Below, piece after piece: positions 24,101-36,100 of a stretch of DNA of 64,000 nt. This stretch comes from Bicyclus anynana (lineage: Eukaryota; Arthropoda; Insecta; Lepidoptera; Nymphalidae). The first letter of the stretch is position 1, and every line of letters begins with the position of its first letter. The notes beneath the pieces were generated by a model. It saw nothing but the letters and a program-made list of their open reading frames with translations. It searched no databases and was not told the origin of the DNA. A program made the translations under genes and the position numbers. The DNA lies in the NCBI RefSeq assembly GCF_947172395.1, contig NC_069090.1:5776291-5840290 (forward strand), written 5' to 3'.

Positions 24101-27100
24101 TTTTATTTAATTTTGGCCGCAATTTGGCTCAAAAACCGATAGAAGTATTTACTCTGGCTGGAAATTATTTGTAAATAAAATAATCACTATCATAATTTTC
24201 CTTTAGGAATTAATATTAATTTCTTTGTAATAATTTAAACCGCCTCGCATATGGTTATAGCAGAATGAGTAAAGACGTCACGTAAGAAATCTTCATAACG
24301 ACTATATCGGTCAGCAGTGTTTTTCCTAAATAATTTAGTGTGAATATCAATTGTATGATGAAATCCCTAAAATTAAAAGTATTGAACTCCAATCCAAAAA
24401 ATGTATGGTATGTTTTTAGTTCATTGATTTATTTTTGAATGTGTTGAGAGTTGGAGTCGCGAGATGAACGAAAACACGTTAAGCACTGCTAACTGTTCTA
24501 TTTATTAATATTTGTAAAATATAGTAAATGACTGATGACATATTATGACACTTGAATGTCAAAGAGTTGACAGTTTGAATAAATAATATCCACAGACAAT
24601 AGATACTTATTACTGGCTACCATTGTACCGTAGACATGTATTTTTGCTACATTCCAACAAAATGGAATATTGTATTATGCACAGACACAGTAAGTCAAAC
24701 TTCGTTACTAGCTTGTTCTCTAAATAAAGCCTAATCGAATTAGAGATAATATTGTTATAAAAAGTTTTATTTTAATAATCACATTGGCGAAATAATACCA
24801 TAATGTGGCGTCACCAGGCGAAAACAAACAGGCTCTCAATATAAAAGCTTCCAGTTACGGTCAATATTTTAATAGCAGCGTTTTACCTGAAATAAAACGC
24901 ATATTAAAATACTTACCTCACTGGAAGCTTTAAGTAATTCCTGCCTGGTGATATATTGAGCCAATGAGCTAAAGTCGCGCTCAGCGATTTACGAAACTTC
25001 CCGAGCCCGACACCGCCAGGTGGCGCCACATAGCCAGGCGTGACGTCAATAAAAGTACGAAAACTGGTATGAAATCGACGGAAACGGAAATGCTACTCTC
25101 AATATAAAAGCTTCCAGTGAGGTAAGTATTTTAATATGCGTTTTATTTCAGGTAAAACGCTGCTAATAAATAAAAACAACATTTAAAATGAATAACTTAA
25201 ACTTAGCATGCAAAGGCGGCCTTATTACTATAAGCAATCTCTACCAACTCCTGACGAGAGGACTTGCGTTGCTGGGGTTCGTTATGTTATATAATATAAT
25301 GATTTTTTTTTAATTATAACGATATCAATATTAGAACGACAGTAACAAACGCCACGCCTAGTCTGCTGAGGGCCGGCTCTAAGGCTGGCAGTCCACCGAT
25401 GCGGAGCGAAACGGGGTTAAATAAATTAAATCTAACATATTTTATTTATTTAAGCTCCGCTCCGCAATCTCGCTCCGCTGCGTTAAACAGACACAGTACG
25501 AAACTCCGCTCCGCATTAGTCCGCTTCTCCGCTACGCTCCCTTTCTTTGCATTCGTGGACAGGCAGCCTATGGCTCATACTATTTAACAAGTGATTAAAT
25601 AGGCCAAGGCAGATTTACGATATGTCAGCACAGCGCTTACTAAATGGTTTATTGCAATTTAATTGTGTGCATCTATTTGTTAGGATGTATCTATCTGAGT
25701 GCAATAAGACAGAGCACACAAGATAATACATATTATTACAAGGTTACGTCTTCTATTGATAAATGGCACAGTGTTTTATGTTATGAAATTATCGATAACT
25801 TCACAAAGAAAGGTTAACCCACAATTTTGTTATTATAAGCATTAAAGTATGATGACTACGAAAAAATGCTTTCAAATGATAAACCATGAGAACCTTGGTA
25901 ATTTTAATACTTGTTGTATCGTTAATATGCCATTTATTCAAACGGCCTTGAAAATTTTTCTTGAAGCCTAATTTATCTAAGCTTTTGTGTTAAGATTACT
26001 TATGTGAACACCTTAACTAATTATGTCGAGCTATTTATTGTTAGGCTTTAAAATATTGAGCAGAGATATTGATTGGCAATGTTGCTAGTTGGTAGTGTTA
26101 CACCTACGTGCCTCAGAAAGCAAGTTTATCTTCGATCACTATCATTTTCATCTATTGATCGTTTATAGATAGATTACTCTATCGCCAACCTGCATTGAAG
26201 CAGTAGGGTAGAGTATACTTCTACTCATAAGCTTCATATCCTTTCTTGTCCCAGTAATGAACCTATAGTAATGTTATTAGTTTTACTGACTTACTTATTT
26301 TTCCAAAATAACAAAATTCTCGAGTGGTTGTGGACTTTTCAAAAAGTTAAATTCAAAATGTTTTCTTTTCTACTCCCTTTTCGTAATCTATATATATATA
26401 AAAATGAATTGCTGTTCGTTAGTCTCGCTAAAACTCGAGAACGGCTTAACGGATATATCTTATCTTGGTCTTGAAATGTTCGTGGAGGTATAGGGAAGGT
26501 TTAAAAGGTGAGAAAAATCAAATAATTTCCGGGAAAACCCTAAAAAGTGCCCTTTTCTATTTCCCATACAAACGTTTAAGAGTCAAGCGGTAGGGGTAGG
26601 GTAGGGGTAGAGGTATAGAAGGGTAGAGTAGGGATAGAGAATAAGTGCACTTATGTCAAAACGAAGCTTGACCGAGTCCGCTAGTCTACTTAATATAAAA
26701 CCTCAAACCATAACATGAAGCTATTCATTCCTACAGGTCGTAGGAATGAATGACCTGTAGGACACACATCATTACAGGTAAACCGGGCTAAAATTATATT
26801 TTTTTTAATATTTAAAAAGTTCAATGGCATTGGCTACAAAAATTCAGGCTTACTTAAAAGAGACAAAATCTAGGAGGTCAGAGGCCATACCGATCAAAAT
26901 CAGCTTCGCCTCATTGCACAAAAATCACTCGTGCTACAATGGGCCTCATTATAAGATAGTGGCATAAATAACTATATTTCAATCAGGCCAAGTTTACAAG
27001 GAAATTTTGAAATGTCAGGTAATGTAATTTCTCAGTTCAATAACAGATTGAATTTCTGTCTTTTCAGTTTGCTTCAAAATATTCGATTTGGATAGAGATG

Positions 27101-30100
27101 GGATCCTCAATAAGAAAGAGCTCATCGATATGGTGGGGATACTCTGCACAGTTGCCAACGAAGCTCTCAAGAATCAAGGTTCTAGAAGTTCCACGCCTTC
27201 TGATGGCGAGTCTGAAGGCGAGAAGTGTTTCGATCCTGAGGTCATACTACTGAACTTGAGAGATAAGCTTATCACTGTACCCAACGAAGGGAGGAAACCT
27301 GTGTTTCGATTGGGATCTACTAACGAAGATATCGTCATATTAAGTGAGGTAAGCAGGATTATTTTATTTAATTTATTGACCCTACTCTTTGTTACAAATC
27401 CTCGATTACCTCACTTCCCCTCTTTTTGAACGTGTGGTGAAGTGTCGTAGGCCTTTACCTTTAAATATCGCTTCTGCTTCGGTTACACCAAAGTCTATAT
27501 TATGAACGAAAATAGCGTAGAATCCATTTTAGAACATCAAAAGGAGAATAATTCTGTCAAATGATTTTGTCCCTTAAATTTAACCGTTTATGCACGCAAC
27601 GAAAACTCTCAAAAGGTATATTTTTTCTCCGTTTTTACCACATTATTCATTGATGCTCCGCTCCTAGCGGTCATAGCATGACATGATATAGCTTAAAACC
27701 TTACTCTATAAATGGACTAACCTACAAAAAAACATTTTTTTTCAATTCTAACTTGAGATTACAGTTCCTGAGATTAGTATAGATTTACATAATAATTTGG
27801 TGTACCTACTTGAATAGATTTATAATAAGATCCCTTCATGTACATAGCTTCTATTTAACAGCAGATACCAGAGGCGCCGAAAGAAGACGAAGGCATAATT
27901 GGTTCAGAGATGGCATTGCGTTTAGAAGAATTCCTGATATGGAGTGTAGAAGTGGCAGAGGCATTGGTTTCACCCTTCCTTGAGCTTTTGTTTGATGTGT
28001 GCCACGTGGTGCTGGGGTTGAGACCGCAGTGCAGGCATCGGGAGAGGGATATTGGTGAGTGGTTCTGGCTTTATAGACATTCATCATTTCAACCATTGCT
28101 CGACTTACTCTTGGGTTGTCTCCTCTCAGAATCTGAGGGGTTAGGCTAATAGTCCACCACGCTGGTCTAATGCTGAAAGGTAGACTTCACACACGTAGAA
28201 AACTAAGATAATTCACAGGTCTGCAGGTTCCTTCACAAGATTTCAAGACCTTGCCTTATTTGTATACTGGTGTTACGTACGTGTAAAACATATTAGTTAG
28301 TCGTAGCTCTCGAAAACTCATTTTGGGAGTCGCCACCCACCCCAAATAATTAGTGGTCAGAGTTTGCAACTATACCCCCGATCTCAACACAATTATTTTA
28401 AGAATATTTGCCATATTTTTTAAATATGACTAATATTCCTTCCCCTCCAAATAGTCGGGAAAGACTAGTCCAATGGGCCGGGGGATTCACCACCCCTCGG
28501 TGATGAGTCCGACCGCTTTACCGTTAAGCTATTGAGGTTCTAAATTGTAGATCTAGACTCCCGAAAAACATCCTTTACAATCCTGACGTCGACTTTACAG
28601 CCAACAATGCTTCTCAGACAACACAAACCACACACGGTCTTCGCTAGAGGTCTCCGATTTCTGACCACATCCAATGTGAAAATATATATTAAAGCCGTAC
28701 TTTCTATGTACGTATGTCTTTGTGCGTGTGTGTGTGTGTGTGTTTGTGCATGTAGACACAATTTTCCTAAACAAACACGAAGCTATCCGTGTCAAGTGTA
28801 GTGTGGCATTGTGTCACAGATAACGATGGTGTTATACAATGTAATACATTACTTTCAGTAGTTTACCTACTACCGGTGCCAGGAAATTATCGTTTTTTAC
28901 ACACTTAACCACGTACACTTACGTTTTTGCATATAATTATCATTTTTATATAATACTCGCAACGCTCCGCGGTTTCACTAGTGTAGTTCCGAATACGGGG
29001 GTAAAATATATCCTATGGCAATAACAAATGCCGTGTATTTATATTGTTAAAGATTTTGTTAAAATATTGATAAAAACGTCAAAAAGTTGTGGTCGCACTC
29101 CTCCCAAATGGCACGATTCATAATCGAAACTTATGTATTTAATATAAGTTATGAGAATATAGCACAAAGTATTTTTCTATAGACCCATTTGATAACATTA
29201 TAATTAAATATAAATCCAAATTTATATCTATTAAAGACTTACTACTAACTAACTACCATTTTGTTTTTATAGAAGATGTACTTATGTTACGTTTAAGTAT
29301 CAAAGTAAAGCCTACTAATGTCGCCGAGCTAGTGAATAATCCTGCTGAAAAGGGTATGGTTTGCTTCCAAATGCTCCAATGCTTACGATTAGGCATGTAT
29401 GCTTTTGTTCGTAGGGTAATTAGCAATGGCCGAAATTTGTCAACAGACTAAACTTATATTGTAATTTTAAATACCAAAAAAATATCTCAGGGATCAAATC
29501 TAGGACCATCCAGTTACTAAGCAACGCATCACGTACATTCTGTGGCGAGGTTAAACAAAGTTGCAAAATAAATTTTAATAATATTTATGCTACTTATTAT
29601 CAGTTTTAATATTTATTACAATATAACTTGATGTTTATGTGTGACATAATAATGGAGATAAAATTAATGTGGTTATATGTTATATACTAGCGGACGCCTG
29701 CGACTTTGTCCGCGTGGTATTCGGTTTTTTACAAATCCCACGGGAACCACAGATTTTTGCGGAATGAAAAGTTGTCTATGTTATAAACCAGAGTAAAATC
29801 TATTTTCATTCCAAATTTGAAAAATTTTGGAAAAGGAGGAACAAAGATATATACACACTTACACACAATCCCCACGGAAACTTTATTTCCCGGGATACAT
29901 AGTAGCCTATATGTTGCTCTATAACATCTTCTATCTTACAGTAGAAGTCCTATTCGTCATCATCATCATTATCAACCCATATTGGGCTCACTACTGAGTT
30001 CGAGTCTCTCAGAATGAGAGGGGTTAGTCCAATAGTCCACTACGCTGGCCCAATGCGGATTGACAGACTTCACACACGCAGAGAATTAAGAAAATTCTCT

Positions 30101-33100
30101 TTATGCAGGATTCCTCACGATGTTTTTCCTTCACCGTTTGAGACACGTAATATTTATTTTCTTAAAATGCACGGACCGGATTCGAACCCACAACCTGCGG
30201 AATCGCAGGCAGATGTCATATCCACTGGGTTATCACGGCTGTCACGGTGAAGTCCCAATAATATCGGTTAATAAGTAGGTATACAGTATTTGGATTCGGG
30301 TCTATTACTCAGTTGCGAATGTGTGACCTTGGTCTAATCCAGATACTTATATGTCAAATAATGAAAGATAGTTTCACGATCTACTTTAAAATATTTTTAT
30401 CAGTATAATGATCTCAATCCATCAATCCACGCCAAGGGTATAATCTGATTTGAATTAGAATTTCCTCTTCTCGTTTAACCCTGGACTTATCTGAGGTAAT
30501 TGTATCTTCAATTGTAACTATAATCCGTGGTAACTACAACTTGGAAAAAAATATTGTGGTGGGAAATGTGGAAGGCAAACGGCGACGAGGTAGATCTCCA
30601 AACCGATGGTCCGATCTTCTCAAGGAAACAGGAGCTTTTACAGTGCCGTCCAAATGACAAGCGACCGTACTCGATGGAGGAGCATTGTATACCGAAAGAT
30701 GACTCGCCAAGGAAGTCACGATTCTCAGTCATGAGGGACCGATTAGAGAGAGAGATCGGTGGGCCACTTCTGGTACCTAGTGTCGAGGGAATGGTGGAAA
30801 TTTGCGACTGCCTGCGATGATAGCACCTAAGTCAATCGATTGATAATGACGATTAGTCCTTTCCTCCTAAGTGAAAAACTTGTGCTAGAAGTTGGAGCGA
30901 TAATAGTTCACAACGGGCGTCGATTGAACTCTAGAACTTCTCGAATTAAAGTTTGAACCCTTAACAACTAACTTAACTTAGTTAAATGAGATTAAAAATT
31001 ATAACTATTTTTACTATACAGAAGTGGCGTTATAATAATTAAATAAACAACACGAGATTACATTAATTATCACCATCTATTCATCAAAACAATTAAATAA
31101 TTTAAAGAAGTAAGAATCTATGATCGGCATTAGGAACACGTCACACTAACTATTCTATGCTCCTCTATTATCTTTGATTGACTCCGCGCTCCCTAGCATA
31201 ATATATGTATCTCATCACGTCAGCCGATGGACGTCCACTGCAGGACATAGGCTTTTTGTAGGGACTTCCAAACATCACGATACTGAGCCATCTGCATCCA
31301 GCGAATACCTGCGACACGCTTGATGTCGTCAGTCCACCTGTTGTAGTCTCAGACCAATTATTGTATAGGACCTGCCTCGCTAGACGTTACTTTTCTGGCA
31401 AAGTATATGATCATCGATCTAATGCGATTATAGAAACTGTCTGTATAGTATCGATGTTAAATAGTTGTAATCGTGTTCGTCGGTTAAAGAGCTCCGTAAA
31501 AATACCTTTTTGTGCAATTGAATTGTGTAAAAACGGGCAAAAATTTCTAGTTTAGTATATGATATATACCAAATCTAAGCTCGTTTTCTTCAGAAAATGA
31601 CATGAAATGACGGCTCTTCGAACTATGTGCCCCATATGTATCTAACACTAGAATAATATTTCCAGTGCTGGGTTGGGTGCGACGTGAGACGTGTCGCGGT
31701 CTAGCGGTGGGTCAGTTCTGGTACCTGGTGTCGGCGGAGTGGTGGAGCGCCTGGCTGCTGTACGCGTCGGCGCCGCCGCACTCGTGCTGCCGGGCCACGA
31801 GACCGCACCTAGACGACGCGGTGGTCTGCGACGACAGCTTCACCACTAACTCCACCGGTGAGTGCATTACTTGTATGCCTAACATGCGGCTAATCGACGT
31901 ATTTTCTGAAAAGAAATTGACAAATGTCGCAAGCAACGTTTGGAAATGGTATTTGAACTGGTTTTGCAAAGGGCTTCGCAATCACGGACGAGATCGCCAA
32001 TAATTGTTCTGTGGAATTCCGCCAGCCCGCTCGAGGGCCGCATCTAGCCTTGGAGGCATGCATATTGTACAGTCTAAAATGATCAAGTGCCAACGAACTT
32101 GAAGGATTAATAGCATCGATCTCCTATTAAAAAGTGGATGCACAATCAGCGACTACAAAACGTCCCCACTCAATGAGTGCCAAACACAACTTCTTGGCAC
32201 TCAATTCAAGTAGTCGCATTTGCAAATTCAACCTTAAACTCAATCCTTAAGGTTGAATTTACTCTAAATTTGGGATTTTATTGAATATTGGCCTATATTT
32301 AAAAGCCTTTAGGTATAATTTTCTTTACCAATAATTCTAAAACTGTCAAAGCAAAATTGGCCAGTTTTTAAGTGAAAATTTCTACACGATTGTGCGCCCT
32401 TGTATTATAAGAGGTCAATGATTAATAGTATAGTCATATTTAACATTGCAGAATCGATGGGCTCGCTACTGTGGCGGGCCGAGAGCACGTCGCTGGGCAG
32501 CGCGGGGGGCAGCAGCGGCGTGAGCAGCGGCATCGGGCGGGGGCCCCCACACCCGGGGGCCGTGGACAACGCGCGCCTGCTGGCCCCCGGCGCCGCCCCC
32601 GCGCGCACGCTCACCGGCGAGGGGGGCCACTTGAGGAGGGACATCACGCTAGCGCAGCACAGGGACTTCGAGTTGGTGCCCGACGCGTTGTGGCGGGCCT
32701 TGGCGCTGTGGTACGGCGCCCCCGACCCGCTGCCCAGACAGGTAATATTTCTTCAGTCTAGCAGTATAAAGGCGACCTTTATACAACTAGTTATGTATGT
32801 CGTAGTCTTATTTATCGTGTTTTATCTTTGACGATGACATCGCAAAAATCGCTGGCAATACATGGGTTAAACTAGCCAAAGATCACCAGAGATGGTCTGA
32901 ACTGGAGGAGGCCTTCACCCTCTCCTAGAGGGGTTCTTGTACTACTTTTACGTTTTTTCTTGTTTTTTTTTGTAAAACAAGAAATAAAAGGCTTTTATAT
33001 TTTTTTTATTCTATCTTTGACGAGGTGGGACGTCAAGTCTTGGAAATATTGAAGGCACTCTTTTCCCTATAAAGAGTTTAGATCCCTTAATATGCGCGCC

Positions 33101-36100
33101 AAGAGGTAACGAGTTTTTTTTAATTGACTACATATGACTCTCCCATTGGTCCCATAGCAACAAATGTCGTTCTCTCTTACATTGCAATGAGACGAAAGAG
33201 AGAACTATATTATTATGTCGTCAAAGTGATCTTTTTTTCTCCTAGGCCTGTTGTCGTATTTGTATATTATGAATCTTCCATCACATCACTTTAACATGTT
33301 CTTGTCGAATAAAAAATTAATGTTGTAAAAAAATAATTCCTTTTGCGACAGGTTATAAGGCCACCAAACTCGGACGTGGAATTAGAACTGTATCCACTGC
33401 AGCTGAAGATTTTGAGACACGTCCCGAGCCCGCAAAGTATGTATTCTATTCTATTATATGTAATAGAAAGCTTTGACACAACAATGAAAGACACAACAAT
33501 TTGTAATTGATTTTGAAGAAATGTTCTCATAGCCTAAACGATTTTTGAAAAAAAAAAAAAACCAACAGTTAACTGTCTTGTTGGTTCAGTGATTAGCCTA
33601 TATGGCTTTATTTTATAAAGTTCTGGGACGGGCTATGAAATATTGAGCTTTTATAAAAAGAAATTCAACCAGAAGTTGCGAAGTTGGTGGTATTAAACCC
33701 AGTGCTGCGGATAGCACGTTAAGCCAGTATCATCAAAATCTGTGATCGTTACTTTGTCAGACATTACCACCCTAAACTTGGCTTTGGCTGGTTACCACCC
33801 TACCGACAAAGACGTACCGCCAAGCGATTTAGCGTTCTGGCACGATGCTATGTAGAAACCGAACGGAGTGTGCATTTCCATCCTTCTCCTAACGAGTTAG
33901 CCCGCTTCCATCTTAGATTGCATCATCACTTACCATCCGGTGAGATTGTAGTCAAGGGCTAACTTGTAAAGAATTGAAAAAAACCCCGCAAACAGAGTAG
34001 TGGGTCCAATCTTTATTCTATAAAGAGCGAGGCCTAACCTTGTAGTAAACCGTTTAAATACACTGAGAATGAAAACATGAATGATAATAACATTAGACGT
34101 TGTTGCAGGAACAACGTCACTGAGTGCAATAGGCGCCATGGGCGGAGCGGGCGTGGGCAGCGTGGGCGGGGCTTTGTGCGCGCCGTCGCCGCCGGAGAGA
34201 CAACTGGCCTACACCGCTGCCTTCTCCAGGCTCGCCACTGTCAAACAGGTGAGAACTTTACAACGTCATTGGGTGCGATGGGCGCCATGGGTGGGGCGGG
34301 CGTGAGTGGGGACGTTTTTTGGTCGCTGATTGTCCATCCACTTTTTAATAAGAGATCGATGGTTTTAGGTGACAGAATTCCTATGCGGAGCGTTGGGTTT
34401 AGCCCGCGAGGATGTCCGTTTATGGGCGCTCGGAAACACCGCAGGCAGCGGTTGTGGTAGCGCCGCCCTGCTGCTGGACGACGAGCGGCCGACACTACAA
34501 GCGCTGCGGCTCGACGAGCGGACTAGGCTGCTGCTGGAAGTGAGGAATCCGGACCTGACTTGGCCGGAGGAGATCGGCGCTTTGGGGTCAGTGTTTTAAT
34601 GTGACAATAGGGTCGTTGACACTTCTTTAATAAAAAGGGTCTTAAATTGTTCATTAGCGTTCTTCTAGATTTAAAAGAAATTATAATATTTTTTACAAAA
34701 GTTTATATTTTTAATTATTTTTTGGCAATACAAGCTAAAACGCTGTCGTACATGATGGTCTATATTTTAACTGTTTCATGACGTCACGTTAACACTAAAC
34801 CTTAACCGAATGGAGTGTTAGACAAAACTATTAGTTCCTATAATGACATCAAGTAACATTGTGACATCACAAAATTAACTACAGCGTTTTAACGTTTGAA
34901 AAAATTGAATGAATACATAATTTTTAAATCAAGTTTTCTATGAAACCCTTAACTTTTATTAATTGATATTGATATATTGATGATATCGATATACCTTAAT
35001 CCTTGTACTATCAAAAATTAATATTGTTTATATTACCTTAATCAAATATCTATCTTATACATACTGTGTTCATAAACACCAATGCCATGGTATTACCATT
35101 TTCTTTAACAGCCTGTTACAAACTCCTGTACATTTTGAGTAGTAGTAGGAAGTTATATGCTAGTAATTTTACCAGCAACCGCACCCCCAAGAACCGCGGT
35201 ATAAAACAATAATGTATGGCGTCATAAATCATTGTACTTTCAACCCATTTAACATTGTTTAATTAAGCTCTTTCACAAAGAAATTACTTCAAATTATGGT
35301 ATCATGAATTTCGATAATGATTTTATAATGTTTTGTTTAATAGCGCGAGTACCGGGGCGGGAAGTGGCCGCTGGGCGGAGCGTCGTGAGACTTTGACGGT
35401 GTCACAGATGGCCGGCGCCACCGGCCTGCACAACCTCGGCAACACTTGCTATATGAACGCCGCCCTGCAGAGCGTGAGTATACTCGTACAATCGTTGACG
35501 ATGATGTTCTCCTTGGGGCTAGGAACAAAATATTTATTAATGTACATACTGCTCAAACTTGGACGTGCAGTTCAATCTTGTAATATTTTTTTCTTATTTA
35601 GGCTTAGGGAAAAACTTGCCTGGTAAAGATACGGTACTAAACAATAAGACCGCCTTTTGTGTTCTACTACTTGTATAATATATTTCTGTTTTATGTATTT
35701 CCTTATTGTGGTGTACAAACAAGTTAAATAAATAAAAAAAAAACTTGAGAAGTGTCAAGGGACACCCGGATGGATCGAAGTTGTTATTATTTTTTATTAT
35801 TTATTTTGGTTTACAAAAATCCTGTATACACTAATAATCGTTGCGACACCACATTGTTCAATGCGAAATAGAAAGACGAAACGGCTTGCTTTCTATGAGA
35901 GAGAGAGACAGACAGTGAAACACGCGCACGCCGCTCGTCTTACTATTATAGCAAAAAGTGTCGTTACAACTTTTGGTCTTAATTTTTTCCGTCTAGTCCC
36001 CTTTCGCAACGCAGATAAGGAACTTCGTTCCAGAAACTTTGTGTATGTAATATTCATGGGAGTCAGACATAATTATGACTATAGCCAACATAGTGTTGGG

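Larger units (their letters stand above)
20055..25166. mobile_element. 5-kb segment bounded by inverted repeats, putative decayed element
   Basis: A perfect 159-bp inverted repeat (20073-20231 and 24960-25118) encloses 4.7 kb. A further 41-bp match pairs 20055-20095 with 24833-24873. The interior has GC-rich tandem units (20860-21670) and short open stretches only; no domain was recognised on either strand. Could be a decayed DNA transposon or a once-viral insert; I cannot assign it. No clear target-site duplication. Confidence 0.5.
6525..27067 (+). other. USP32 intron 4 (20.5 kb)
   Basis: A single GT-AG intron interrupting Phe281 (T|TT) between the two canonical EF-hand loops. It is by far the largest intron and holds most repeats of the window, listed separately. 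I see no complete nested gene. Confidence 0.85.

Noticed and set aside
20055..25166. Integrated densovirus-like genome
   Set aside because: Size and hairpin ends are suggestive, but no recognisable capsid, helicase or nuclease motif was found on either strand; kept as an unassigned inverted-repeat segment.
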